Assembly: GCA_035299065.1 (NCBI GenBank)
Contig: DATGXI010000135.1
Span: 6,088 to 70,087, forward strand
Direction of reading: 5' to 3'
Origin: DASPJQ01 sp035299065
Lineage (GTDB): Bacteria > Bacteroidota > Bacteroidia > Flavobacteriales_D > UBA2798
Length of the DNA: 64,000 bases
In this document: piece after piece, positions 16,497 through 24,871 of the stretch
Layout of the letters: every line of letters begins with the position of its first letter
How positions within the stretch are numbered: position 1 is the stretch's first letter
Program-made: the position numbers and the translations under genes
Notes under the pieces: model-generated
Databases searched by the model: none
Told to the model about the DNA's origin: nothing
Seen by the model: only the letters and a program-made list of their open reading frames with translations

Positions 16497-16613
16497 GCAT
16501 TAAGGCAAAAGCGGGTGGGGTGTGTGTGGTTTAGTTCTTACCTGTTTAGTACACACAAAAACATGCAGCAACGTGGATTTTTTTCAACCCCACCTGCTTT
16601 TGGCTTAATGAAT
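16497..16613. mobile_element. MITE-like element with 24-bp inverted ends
   Basis: Ends CATTAAGGCAAAAGCGGGTG.. (16498-16521) and its inverted copy (16587-16610) agree at 22 of 24 positions. The element is bracketed by direct repeats TGTAAAATGA at 16487-16496 and 16614-16623, resembling a target-site duplication. It has no coding capacity. Inside, TGTGTGT (16521-16527) and ACACACA (16551-16557) form a further hairpin. It could alternatively be a structured leader or attenuator of padR. Confidence 0.4.
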
Positions 16614-16646
16614 TGTAAAATGATATAAAAAAAATAGTGATTTGAA

Positions 16647-16973
16647 ATGAACATAGAGAACGCAAAACAGCAAATGAAAAAGGGAGTGATTGAACTCTGC
16701 GTGCTTTCCATTATAAAGAACAATGAGTCGTATCCCTCTGACATTATAAACGAATTGCAGGCGGCTAAGATTATTGTAGTGGAAGGAACACTTTATCCTT
16801 TGCTTACCCGCTTAAAAAATAATGGACTACTGTCTTACAGGTGGGTAGAATCAGAAAGTGGACCTCCACGCAAGTACTATTCGCTAACGGCTGATGGAGA
16901 AACCTATTTTGCCGGGCTGTTGGAAGCCTGGCAGGAACTAACCAAGGTGGTAAACAAGGCTACCAAAAAGTAG
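16647..16973 (+). CDS. PadR family transcriptional regulator
   Basis: 108 residues. The winged-helix signature is clear: KGVIELCVLSIIKNNESYPS near 12-31, VVEGTLYPLLTRLKNNGLLS near 47-66 and GPPRKYYSLTADGETYF near 74-90. PadR proteins of this size repress membrane-stress or efflux genes. The downstream gene encodes a PspC-domain protein 141 bp away, a common PadR-PspC pairing in Bacteroidota, so control of that gene is likely. Effector unknown. Confidence 0.9.
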   Translation: MNIENAKQQMKKGVIELCVLSIIKNNESYPSDIINELQAAKIIVVEGTLYPLLTRLKNNGLLSYRWVESESGPPRKYYSLTADGETYFAGLLEAWQELTKVVNKATKK

Positions 16974-17114
16974 GCAGGAATTGCAATGGATAAAGCCAAA
17001 CGCATTTGTTTAGTGCACAATGCTAAAAAATAAAAAAACAGAAACAAACTAAATATACAACTAACAAACAACAGGATACGGCTTGCCGGGTACTGGATAA
17101 TATAACAACAGAAA

Positions 17115-18674
17115 ATGAAAAAAATCGTAAACGTAAACGTAGGTGGGTTTGCATTCGTGATAGAAGAGCAGGCGTATGAAAAATTAAACGCTTACTTAAG
17201 CAGTGTAAAACGCAACCTTGGCACCGATGTGGATGCCGATGAGGTAATGGCCGATATTGAATTGCGCATTGCCGAATTGTTCAAAGAGGATTTGAAATCG
17301 GGTGGTAAAGAAGTGGTAGAGGAAATTCTTATTGCCAAAGTAATTACCATAATGGGGAAACCCGAAGATTATGGAACAGGTGAACCCGTAAACGAACAGC
17401 AGGAGCAAAACTGGACCTATGCCGAAAACAACAATACACAACAGCGCAGGTTGTTCAGAGACCCGGATCAAAAAACACTTGGCGGTGTTGCATCAGGACT
17501 TGCCAATTACTTTGGCTGGGATCCACTTGCGGTACGCATTATTTTTGTATTGCTTGTTCTTGGATTTGGTATTGGTATTCCGTTGTACATTATACTTTGG
17601 ATATTAGTGCCCGAAGCCAAAACAACCAACGATCGTTTGCGCATGCAGGGAAAACCAATTACGGTTGACAGCATTAAACAAGGATTCAACGATTTTAAAA
17701 ATGATGTAAGAAATATTGCCGGAAAAGATGGACAAAAACGTGTGCGTACTGCAGCATCATCGTTCGGTAACAGGGTAGAAGGGGCTTTCTCGGATTTTGG
17801 AAGGGCCGTAGGTAAAATCATTGGCGTTATTTTCCTTGTTATCGGCCTTGTAATTTTCGCCAGCCTTATAAAATATTTACTTACAGGTACATTTTCATTC
17901 CCTGAAAACGCATCAGAAGAGTTGTTTTTTGGAAATACCAACCTGTTTTTTGACAACCCTTACGACTATTACCTGCTGTTTGGTGGAGCTTGTGTTTTGG
18001 CACTTATGATCCTTTGGGGTTTATTATCTGCCGGCATTGAACTATTATTTAAAGTGAAACTTGTAAATAAACCCATTAAATTTATAACCGGTGGAATTTC
18101 AGTTGTGGCGCTGGTTTGTGTGATTTTTGCGGGAATAAACCTGGGTAAAAATTTCACGTATGAAGAGTCAGTTGAAAAGCAATACGACATTCCTTCAAAG
18201 GACAGTTTGTTAACCGTAAATATATTGAAAGACGAATATTTCAGCAACCGTGCAAGTGCCATGTGGACAGATGAGGATGAATTGATAAAAGTATCGGCCA
18301 CCAAAATAACTTTTGGGTACCCAAGATTGGCCATTAAATTGTCAGAAAGCGGGCGCACCTATTTGGAAGTACGCAGGAGCGCAGCAGGGCCACGCGGACT
18401 TACTGCGATTGAAAATGCTGAAGCCATTGAATATCCCGTGCAGGTTGACACAGGTTCAATTACTTTGCCATCGGTATTCTCTACCTCGGTAAAAAATAAA
18501 TTCAGGCACCAAAATGTAGTGGGCGTGTTGTATGTACCCGCAGGAACCATCATTCAAAACAAACACAACATGAAACGTATTTTTGACAAGTATGATTCAT
18601 ACACGGCTTATGATGAATTGAACGATGCCGGAGCATACAGAATGACAAAAGAGGGACTTGTTGAATTAAAGTAA
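17115..18674 (+). CDS. PspC domain-containing membrane protein
   Basis: 519 residues. Residues 1-85 resemble the N-terminal domain common in Bacteroidota PspC proteins (KKIVNVNVGGFAFVIEEQAY). The PspC domain is at about 115-175, with KTLGGVASGLANYFGWDPLA and a hydrophobic hairpin ending PLYIILWILVPEA. Three further membrane segments lie near 235-255, 285-310 and 325-345, followed by a soluble beta-rich C-terminal domain. Such proteins are thought to sense or buffer envelope stress, though this is known mainly for the proteobacterial PspC. Preceded by padR and followed at 36 bp by a DUF4846 gene. Confidence 0.85.
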   Translation: MKKIVNVNVGGFAFVIEEQAYEKLNAYLSSVKRNLGTDVDADEVMADIELRIAELFKEDLKSGGKEVVEEILIAKVITIMGKPEDYGTGEPVNEQQEQNWTYAENNNTQQRRLFRDPDQKTLGGVASGLANYFGWDPLAVRIIFVLLVLGFGIGIPLYIILWILVPEAKTTNDRLRMQGKPITVDSIKQGFNDFKNDVRNIAGKDGQKRVRTAASSFGNRVEGAFSDFGRAVGKIIGVIFLVIGLVIFASLIKYLLTGTFSFPENASEELFFGNTNLFFDNPYDYYLLFGGACVLALMILWGLLSAGIELLFKVKLVNKPIKFITGGISVVALVCVIFAGINLGKNFTYEESVEKQYDIPSKDSLLTVNILKDEYFSNRASAMWTDEDELIKVSATKITFGYPRLAIKLSESGRTYLEVRRSAAGPRGLTAIENAEAIEYPVQVDTGSITLPSVFSTSVKNKFRHQNVVGVLYVPAGTIIQNKHNMKRIFDKYDSYTAYDELNDAGAYRMTKEGLVELK

Positions 18675-18710
18675 GTTTAGCCTTGAAGCACGTGGTTGAA
18701 AAATAGATAA

Positions 18711-19571
18711 ATGACAACATTAAAATTATATTTTACCGGTTTATTGGTGGCAGCGGTTTTTATAAGCGCGCAGGTTGGCTGTAACCTTGAAACAGGTGGG
18801 GCAGGTTTTACAGGTATTGAAACCAACAAAACCGGTTCAACCATTATGGAAAGGTATAAGCTGAACAACAACCATGAACGCCTGGCTGTTGCTCCAAATA
18901 GTTTTGGTGAGTATTTGCGCAACCTGAAATTAAAGCCTTACGGATCGGTAGTGAAATATTACAATGGCGAAGAAAAAAACAAAGAGAATGTATATGATGC
19001 AGTAGTAGATATGGAAATAGGTACAAAAAATTTACAGCAATGTGCCGATGCTGTTATGCGCCTGCGTGGAGAGTATTTGTTTGCCCGGAAAGCCTATGAA
19101 AAGCTCCATTTTAATTTTACCAACGGGTTTAATTGCGAGTATAAAAAATGGAAGGAAGGTTACCGCGTAAAAGTTGAGGGCAATAAAACCACCTGGGTGA
19201 AAAATGCAAAACCCTCAAACACGTACGAAACCTTCAGGAAATACATGGACATGGTTTTTAATTACGCAGGCACATTATCACTTTCAAAAGAGCTTAAATC
19301 AAAATCAATTGCCGATATGCAAATTGGCGATGTATTTATACAGGGAGGTTCACCCGGGCATGCCGTGCTTGTAGTTGACATGATGAAGGATAAAAAATCG
19401 GGCCAGAAATATTTTATGCTGGCCCAAAGTTATATGCCTGCCCAGGAAACCCAGGTGTTGTTAAATCCCAACGCTGATGAAAAAACTGTTTGGTATAAAC
19501 TGGATTCATCAAAAAACGATGTAACTACCCCCGAGTGGAATTTTACCAATAAAGATTTAAAGAGCTTTTGA
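18711..19571 (+). CDS. DUF4846 family secreted protein
   Basis: 286 residues. The N-terminus is a signal peptide with a possible lipidation Cys at 24 (AQVGC; the lipobox is imperfect). The DUF4846 pattern is visible: SFGEYLRNLKLKPYGSVVKY near 64-83, QQCADAVMRLRGEYLF near 105-120, FNCEYKKWKEGYR near 135, and GDVFIQGGSPGHAVLVVDM near 204-222. The conserved His in SPGHAV could be catalytic, as in papain-like folds, but no activity is established. It follows the PspC gene by 36 bp and is probably cotranscribed. Confidence 0.82.
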   Translation: MTTLKLYFTGLLVAAVFISAQVGCNLETGGAGFTGIETNKTGSTIMERYKLNNNHERLAVAPNSFGEYLRNLKLKPYGSVVKYYNGEEKNKENVYDAVVDMEIGTKNLQQCADAVMRLRGEYLFARKAYEKLHFNFTNGFNCEYKKWKEGYRVKVEGNKTTWVKNAKPSNTYETFRKYMDMVFNYAGTLSLSKELKSKSIADMQIGDVFIQGGSPGHAVLVVDMMKDKKSGQKYFMLAQSYMPAQETQVLLNPNADEKTVWYKLDSSKNDVTTPEWNFTNKDLKSF

Positions 19572-19591
19572 ATTAGTGTAAATCCCAACGG

Positions 19592-20218
19592 TTATTTGTC
19601 AAAAAAAATGACTTTACCACTTTCCACTTCGTATAATGCACCAATTATAAGTAGTTTTCCTTCGCTTTCCAGTTCGGCAATAATTGGACTTTCGCGCCTT
19701 ATGCGCTCAATGGTAAGGTGAACATTGTGGTTGGTCACATTTTTTACAAATTGCTCGTTTGTACCTGTACGATTTTCCTTGGTCTCTTTTTCATGGTAAA
19801 TGGCCGGTTGAATCTTGTTCAGCAAAGTAGTAAGATTGCCCATTTCAACATGGTTGCACGCACCAACAATGGCTCCGCACTTGGTATGGCCCAATACAAC
19901 AATGATTTTTGTGCCTGATACCTTAGTGGCAAATTCCATGCTTCCTAAAATATCTTCGTTTAAAATATTTCCGGCTATACGTATGCTGAAAATATCGCCA
20001 AGGCCCTGGTCAAATATCAACTCGGCTGAGGTGCGGCTGTCAATACAACTCAAAATGGTGGCAAAGGGAAATTGACCGGTTGATGTTTCATTTACCTGTT
20101 GTAAAAGGTTGCGGTTTGCTTTTAGGTTATTTATAAACCGCTGGTTGCCTTCTTTTAAAATTTCAAGAGCTCGTTGAGGCGTTAGGCTCATTTGGATTTC
20201 TTTGGTTTGTGTGCGCAT
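19592..20218 (-). CDS. Beta-class carbonic anhydrase
   Basis: 208 residues. Zinc ligands are Cys58 (with Asp60 and Arg62 in SCIDSR), His111 and Cys114 (GHTKCGAIVGAC), the beta-class signature. It hydrates CO2 reversibly in the cytoplasm, supplying bicarbonate and buffering pH. MSLTPQRALEILKEG at residue 10 could be an alternative start. It lies 24 bp downstream of a bestrophin-like channel gene, a pairing that could link anion or bicarbonate transport to CO2 hydration (inference). Confidence 0.93.
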   Translation of the reverse strand: MRTQTKEIQMSLTPQRALEILKEGNQRFINNLKANRNLLQQVNETSTGQFPFATILSCIDSRTSAELIFDQGLGDIFSIRIAGNILNEDILGSMEFATKVSGTKIIVVLGHTKCGAIVGACNHVEMGNLTTLLNKIQPAIYHEKETKENRTGTNEQFVKNVTNHNVHLTIERIRRESPIIAELESEGKLLIIGALYEVESGKVIFFDK

Positions 20219-20242
20219 TTTTTTTGGGGGTTTTAATGGTTG

Positions 20243-21136
20243 TTATAAGGCGTAAAATTTTTCAGGCTCAACAGGCTCGGGTACATCTTTTTGACCAAGT
20301 AGCTGCCTGATATTTATTTCAATATTGCGTGAAATGGTTGTCATGGCTGTATCAGTTGGCAAATTATTAAAAGGATCCTGCAGGTGTGTTGCTGAACGTT
20401 CAAGCAGGAAAAACGCAGTTGAAATGGCCAGTAGTAACGGTAGTTCAAAATAGCTTTCAATGTCACGCAGTGAAATGGAAAGGGTAATGGTGAAAAGATA
20501 AATAATCCAGTGAAGAAATTTACGGTAAGTGACCGGGAATACGGTTGTTTTTATGCGCTCACACATGCCCATTTGGTTTGAAAAATTGACCAGTGTATTG
20601 TTTATTTGTACAAATGAAAATGTATCAATTTGGCCTTGCTCCTTAAGTCGCATAAGGTGCAATGTGTTTTGCTGTAAAATTGCCAGTGGTTTGTTGGTGT
20701 GGTGTTGCAGCTGGGCCAGGTCTTCTTTGGAAAGGTATTGATCAAGGCCCTTAAGCGGATCAAAACCGCGCAACGACTGGCCAAGGCTGTAAAGCCAGGC
20801 TACATGGCGCATGGATATTATTTTAATATCCTCTTCGTTCCCGGGTTTTATGAATGATTGTAGCTGGAGCACAAATGAGCGACTGTCATTTACAATAGAA
20901 CCCCAAACTTTACGGGCTTCCCACCAGCGGTCATACGATTGGTTGAGCTTAAAGGACAAGATAACCGAAATAGCAGTACCAATAAATGCCGGAATGGTGG
21001 GTGGCATTGTGGGTATAATATCCTCAAACCTGTGCGTCAAGTAAAAGGTAATAAGGCCAATGACAATGATGTATAACATTTCTAATTTAACCTTATGGAA
21101 AATGTAAGTTAGTGGTATGCGCTTGTTCAGTAACAT
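20243..21136 (-). CDS. Bestrophin-like (YneE/UPF0187) channel protein
   Basis: 297 residues. The family pattern is present: two N-terminal helices with PTIPAFIGTAISVILSFKLN (about 45-64), QSYDRWWEARKVWGSIVNDS (about 65-84), central SFVQINNTLVNFSNQMGMCE, and two later helices around 210-245. Bacterial bestrophins form pentameric ion channels. The gene is upstream of a carbonic anhydrase on the same strand, and divergent from a TetR regulator with dyad repeats between them, so TetR control is plausible. Ion selectivity cannot be read. Confidence 0.88.
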   Translation of the reverse strand: MLLNKRIPLTYIFHKVKLEMLYIIVIGLITFYLTHRFEDIIPTMPPTIPAFIGTAISVILSFKLNQSYDRWWEARKVWGSIVNDSRSFVLQLQSFIKPGNEEDIKIISMRHVAWLYSLGQSLRGFDPLKGLDQYLSKEDLAQLQHHTNKPLAILQQNTLHLMRLKEQGQIDTFSFVQINNTLVNFSNQMGMCERIKTTVFPVTYRKFLHWIIYLFTITLSISLRDIESYFELPLLLAISTAFFLLERSATHLQDPFNNLPTDTAMTTISRNIEINIRQLLGQKDVPEPVEPEKFYAL

Positions 21137-21164
21137 AATGCCGTGTATGTAATGTAAAGGTACT

Positions 21165-21194
21165 AATACTATTTTATATGATAGTAATACTATT
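21165..21194. promoter_or_regulatory. Candidate TetR operator
   Basis: AATACTATT occurs at 21165-21173 and 21186-21194, a 21-bp period, and ATAGTA-A-TACTAT at 21181-21193 is a perfect odd-centred dyad. It lies between divergent bestrophin and TetR genes. Binding by the neighbouring regulator is inference. Confidence 0.5.
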
Positions 21195-21250
21195 GTTAAG
21201 GATTGTTAAACTTTTTGTATCAATAGCATTATTAATAAGGAAGATAGCTT

Positions 21251-21258
21251 TAATTTTG
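21251..21258 (+). promoter_or_regulatory. -7 box TAATTTTG of the tetR gene
   Basis: Matches TAnnTTTG, 18 nt before the ATG at 21277. No TTTG at proper -33 spacing is visible, so regulation by an activator or a weak promoter is possible. Confidence 0.45.
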
Positions 21259-21276
21259 TGGTAATTAAAACGGTAT

Positions 21277-21951
21277 ATGGACTTCCAGGTAAATTTCAGG
21301 GTTAACCCCAGCATTTATTTAAAAGATCCCGAAAGCAGCGAAATCGGGAAACACATTATTAAGTCATCCATTGACCTTATTTATGAATTGGGATTTGAAC
21401 AATTTACGTTCAAAAAACTTGCACAGGAAATTAACACTACCGAGGCTACTATTTACCGGTATTTTGAAAACAAGCATAGGGTACTGCTGTACATACTGAA
21501 CTGGTATTGGTGTTACATGGAATTTTTAGTGGTATTTAAAGTGCAAAACCTATCATCGTCAGAAGAAAAATTAAAAATTATTGTTGATTTGCTTACAAGT
21601 GAATTGCCTGAAAGTTCAGGTTTGAATGAATACAATAAAAAATCGCTCAACCAGATTGTGATATCAGAAAGCAGCAAGGTATACCTGACCAAGGAAGTTT
21701 CAGAAATCAATAAAAATGAGGTGTTCAAACCATACAAGGATTTGTGCGCCAAAATTTCAGAAGCCATTAAGGAATACAACCCCCGCTACAAATACCCAAA
21801 ATCATTGAGCTCAACCATTATTGAAACAGCTCACCAGCAACAGTTTTTTAGCATTAACCTGCCGCGCCTAACCGACAATTCAGGCAAACAAAACCCGCGG
21901 TTTACCAACCAGTTTATTCAGGATTTTTTATTTAAAGTACTTGAAAATTGA
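21277..21951 (+). CDS. TetR/AcrR family transcriptional regulator
   Basis: 224 residues. The N-terminal HTH spans about 25-70: IIKSSIDLIYELGFEQFTFK then LAQEINTTEATIYRYFENKH, a canonical TetR helix-turn-helix. The C-terminal ligand and dimer domain is helical, with no recognisable effector pocket. It is divergent from the bestrophin gene, with a candidate operator between. Ligand unknown. Confidence 0.9.
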   Translation: MDFQVNFRVNPSIYLKDPESSEIGKHIIKSSIDLIYELGFEQFTFKKLAQEINTTEATIYRYFENKHRVLLYILNWYWCYMEFLVVFKVQNLSSSEEKLKIIVDLLTSELPESSGLNEYNKKSLNQIVISESSKVYLTKEVSEINKNEVFKPYKDLCAKISEAIKEYNPRYKYPKSLSSTIIETAHQQQFFSINLPRLTDNSGKQNPRFTNQFIQDFLFKVLEN

Positions 21952-21984
21952 TAGAGCAGTTAACCTTATTTTAAATAAACAAGG

Positions 21985-23112
21985 CTATTGCTTTGTCCAA
22001 CCAAATTTTTGCATTTTGTAATGATTGCCGCATTTTACGCCCACAACCAAAACCTGGTTTTGGAAATTATTTAGACTTATTTCATGCGTGCGTCCAACAT
22101 TTTCTTTTGAAGAAAAAATGGTGCGTCCCTGCATGTCGGTAATAAAAATTTCATGCATGTTTTTTGAGCTGGCAATAGAAATACCAGTTGGTGTGGTTGC
22201 CAAATTTAATTCAACGGTTTGGCTGTTTTCCGCTATGCCAATCATTGACGGAGCCGGATGCGTTTTGCCGTAAAAAAAGCGCCATATTTCACTGGTAACA
22301 TCAATGTCATTGGCAGGGGTATACAACCAAACATGGTCAGCATTGTTTTCACGCCATAGCTGAACAGGTTCACTGCACATGTTGTAATCAATCCTTTCAA
22401 CGGTTACGGTGTCACCAGGAACAAGATCAGGTAAATTGGTTACCGTACTGTCAGTACAACCGTTGTTGTCTTGCCAAAACGCTACTGTTGCTGTGGGCAA
22501 TGTAAGTGTTGGAAGCGGAGAACCTGAATAGGCTATTGTACCGTCCAACGTACCGTGTACATGCATAACCGGAACTGCGCGGCCGGGATTGCAGCTGCTA
22601 AAGTCAGGTGTGCTCATTGGGCCGGCAACCGATGCAATGGCGGCAATGCGCTCGGGCATGGCGCACAGTGTATGATACGTCATAATACCGCCCATTGAAA
22701 AACCACATACATATACTTTTGCAAGGTCAATGTTGTGACGTGTATACATGGTGTCAATGATGCGAGACAAAAAAGTATAATCATCAGAAGTGGAACTTAA
22801 GAGTGTACCATTGTTCCAGCTGTTTTGGCCCCAACTATTGAGTGTGCCGTTTGGATACACAAGAATGAAACGCGCTGTGTCAGCCACCGATTGAAAGTCG
22901 ACTGCTGAAAAGCCAATATACGTGTCGCCCAAACCGTGCATAGCAATTACCAGTGGTAAACCGGGTTCAGTTGACGAGTCAAAACCGGTTGGTATATACT
23001 GGCGGTACTGACGGGTTGCTGCACCAACTGTCATTGTTTCATTGGTCATTTGTGCGCTAAGGGTTTGGGTAAAACCGCATGCAATGCCTGCAAGGAGTAT
23101 AATTTTTTTCAT
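21985..23112 (-). CDS. Secreted PHB-depolymerase-type esterase with type IX sorting domain
   Basis: 375 residues from the ATG at 23112, which opens a signal peptide (KKIILLAGIACGFTQTLSAQ); a -7 box TATATTTG at 23135-23142 lies inside the longer reading and supports this start. The alpha/beta-hydrolase core has LVIAMHGLGDTY near 54-65 and the nucleophile Ser139 in CGFSMGG; catalytic Asp and His are likely in HVHGTLDGTI and NADHVWLY. It resembles LpqC/feruloyl-esterase/PHB-depolymerase proteins. The last ~75 residues (ITDMQGRTIFSSKE ... KMQKFGW) are a type A type IX secretion C-terminal domain, so surface export is expected. Confidence 0.85.
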   Translation of the reverse strand: MKKIILLAGIACGFTQTLSAQMTNETMTVGAATRQYRQYIPTGFDSSTEPGLPLVIAMHGLGDTYIGFSAVDFQSVADTARFILVYPNGTLNSWGQNSWNNGTLLSSTSDDYTFLSRIIDTMYTRHNIDLAKVYVCGFSMGGIMTYHTLCAMPERIAAIASVAGPMSTPDFSSCNPGRAVPVMHVHGTLDGTIAYSGSPLPTLTLPTATVAFWQDNNGCTDSTVTNLPDLVPGDTVTVERIDYNMCSEPVQLWRENNADHVWLYTPANDIDVTSEIWRFFYGKTHPAPSMIGIAENSQTVELNLATTPTGISIASSKNMHEIFITDMQGRTIFSSKENVGRTHEISLNNFQNQVLVVGVKCGNHYKMQKFGWTKQ

Positions 23113-23225
23113 AAATGAGATTAATGCGTTGAGGCAAATATAACGAAAGAAAAGTTTAACCTGCGGGCATATGGTTGAAATTGTGGTGAGCGGCAATACC
23201 TTATTTTTACGGGGAGATTTCTGCA

Positions 23226-23345
23226 AGGGATGGAAGCGGCACCCCGCACACTAAAGTGAGCGTGCGCATGATTTAAGTTTGACCAGTAAGTTGATGCGCG
23301 CTACTTTAGGGGAGGAGTACAGCGTACAGCCCGGCCCCAATGGAA
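23226..23345. repeat. Intergenic inverted repeat sharing a 14-mer with 39562-39575
   Basis: CTAAAGTGAGCGTGCGCAT (23251-23269) pairs imperfectly with ATGCGCGCTACTTTAG (23294-23309). Just upstream, GATGGAAGCGGCAC (23229-23242) occurs inverted at 39562-39575. The stretch is GC-richer than its surroundings and noncoding. Confidence 0.5.
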
Positions 23346-23372
23346 TTTAAGATTTTAAATTTAAGATTTAAG
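23344..23372. repeat. TTTAAGA-type intergenic repeat
   Basis: AATTTAAGATTTTAAATTTA followed by AGATTTAAGAG; same family as 1-21. It lies 22 nt downstream of the stop of the minus-strand lipoprotein gene at 23394. Confidence 0.4.
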
Positions 23373-23393
23373 AGGGGTGCAGCCAAAAAAACA

Positions 23394-23996
23394 TCAGTAA
23401 GCCGGCACAGACACGGATGGCCCTGCGTTTTCACCGGTAAAAGGGATGTTGATAAAAGTACCATCAGTTATTTTAATGGTTTGATTTTTTAACCGCGCAT
23501 TTTGTATTGTCAATTGAAATGTGCCAGAGGCTATTTTTGTGGAAGGATCCCATTTCGTTATAGTTATATACGAATTATTTAATGGAACCTGGTGCCAACC
23601 CTCATTGGAGTAGGAAGACCAAAGGCAAATTGCATAATCAATGTTATTGGGATCAGCTTTTGATTTGTCGGCAAATTTAAAGGTAATTGGAAATTGCATG
23701 TTGGAAGACAGCGGTGGAAAAAGAATATCGAGCGATTGTTTAAAATCATTTTGTACCAGGTAAAGACGTTGCACCTTGCGGCCCGATCCATCGCGTATTT
23801 CACGTTCACCTGCAATAAACATTGAATTCATTAAGAATGACTGCCCGTCAACTTTAAAATTAATGCGTTTGTGTGGTTTGTCGTTTTCAATTTCAACCAA
23901 CGATTTGAAATTTACACCTGCCAGTGCTTCTTTTTTTTCGGAATTAGTGCAGGCAAAAAGCGCACAAAAAAATATCGCTATAAATGGTTTTTTCAT
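23394..23996 (-). CDS. Hypothetical lipoprotein
   Basis: 200 residues. A lipoprotein signal peptide ends at LFAC (Cys16), followed by TNSEKKEALAG, so it is likely anchored in the outer membrane or exported. The mature part is beta-rich (FKVDGQSFLMNSMFIAGERE; ASGTFQLTIQNARLKNQTIK), resembling beta-sandwich lipoproteins of Bacteroidota, without a named family I can support. Confidence 0.65.
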   Translation of the reverse strand: MKKPFIAIFFCALFACTNSEKKEALAGVNFKSLVEIENDKPHKRINFKVDGQSFLMNSMFIAGEREIRDGSGRKVQRLYLVQNDFKQSLDILFPPLSSNMQFPITFKFADKSKADPNNIDYAICLWSSYSNEGWHQVPLNNSYITITKWDPSTKIASGTFQLTIQNARLKNQTIKITDGTFINIPFTGENAGPSVSVPAY

Positions 23997-24008
23997 GAAT
24001 TCTGGGTT

Positions 24009-24041
24009 TAAAAAAAATCCCCGCTCAATTAAGCAGGGATT
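24009..24041 (-). terminator. Terminator of the 24066 gene
   Basis: Ten-pair stem 24016-24025 with 24032-24041 (one G-U), loop of 6, followed on the minus strand by eight T. It lies 24 nt past the stop of the outer-membrane barrel gene. Confidence 0.8.
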
Positions 24042-24065
24042 CTCTTATATCTTATTTATCTAAAC

Positions 24066-24791
24066 TTAGAAAAGTATCAACTTTCTTTTATTTGAACATT
24101 TAGCTTTAGCCATGAATGCAAAATCCAAATTGGCTTCCATTACCAACATTAATGTTAGTGGATGTGTTGCCGTATATGAATCAAATTTTTGGAAGGCCGG
24201 AAAATTGGTTACACCATCATCTTTAACAGCATCGCCCAGGGCATAATTTGCACGAAAGCCCATGGTGATACCAAAATTTTGTGTGCCTATGAAATAACCG
24301 CCAAACCCAAATGTTATGCCCATGTGTGATTTCATGAAGTTGACGTAATCGTCCTGTGCTGGGGTTAATGGCAAATCATCAGTAACGCTTGCTTTGCTTA
24401 CAGTGGTTAAGGATGGCCCAAATTCAACATAATGCCCGTCTTTATTATTGCGGTACATTAAAAAGATTTGCATACCGGAAAATGAAATATTGCGTGTGTA
24501 CTGCGGACTACCTGTGCTGCTTGAGTCAGTTTGATTGTATTTGAATGTTTGGTTAAACTGGTAGTACATAATGTCAGCCGTTACTTCATGGCTCTCGTTA
24601 AAATTCCAGCCCAATTTACCACCTACAGTAAAACCGCTTGAAAATTTTGCTGTATAATCATTGTCCAGCATATTTTTATTGTACAGGAAATTTAGTCCCC
24701 AACCTCCTTTTACCCCGATGTCCATCCAGCTTTGGCCATAAGATTTAAGGCTTATAACTGTAATTAACGAAAGTGTCAATAGTTTTCTCAT
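24066..24791 (-). CDS. PorT-like outer-membrane beta-barrel protein
   Basis: 241 residues. A signal peptide (MRKLLTLSLITVISLKSYGQ) is followed by alternating amphipathic strands with glycine/aromatic girdles: IGVKGGWGLNFLYNK near 24, FTVGGKLGWNFNESHEVTAD near 54, and MGITFGFGGYFIGTQNFGIT near 153. This fits an eight-stranded outer-membrane barrel of the PorT/OMP_b-brl_2 kind. The C-terminus (KAKCSNKRKLILF) is unusually basic. Cargo or partner unknown. Confidence 0.75.
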   Translation of the reverse strand: MRKLLTLSLITVISLKSYGQSWMDIGVKGGWGLNFLYNKNMLDNDYTAKFSSGFTVGGKLGWNFNESHEVTADIMYYQFNQTFKYNQTDSSSTGSPQYTRNISFSGMQIFLMYRNNKDGHYVEFGPSLTTVSKASVTDDLPLTPAQDDYVNFMKSHMGITFGFGGYFIGTQNFGITMGFRANYALGDAVKDDGVTNFPAFQKFDSYTATHPLTLMLVMEANLDFAFMAKAKCSNKRKLILF

Positions 24792-24839
24792 TATATTTAG
24801 GCCGTTTTAGTGCGTTTTAGTAATGCAAAATAAAGAATT

Positions 24840-24847
24840 AAATTTGA
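24840..24847 (+). promoter_or_regulatory. -7 box TAAATTTG of fabG
   Basis: Matches TAnnTTTG, ending 24 nt before the fabG ATG at 24872. The -33 region has TTTA at about 24817-24820, 19 bp upstream. Confidence 0.5.
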
Positions 24848-24871
24848 ATTAAATCTTATAATGTTGGTAAA

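Larger units (their letters stand above)
16210..16646. other. 437-bp intergenic region between Crp/Fnr and PadR genes
   Basis: No credible gene is seen. The stretch holds a candidate PadR operator (16357-16377), a -7 box (16391-16398), and a MITE-like inverted-repeat element (16497-16613) flanked by 10-bp direct repeats. The mRNA leader of padR would be about 240 nt if the -7 box is real. Confidence 0.6.
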
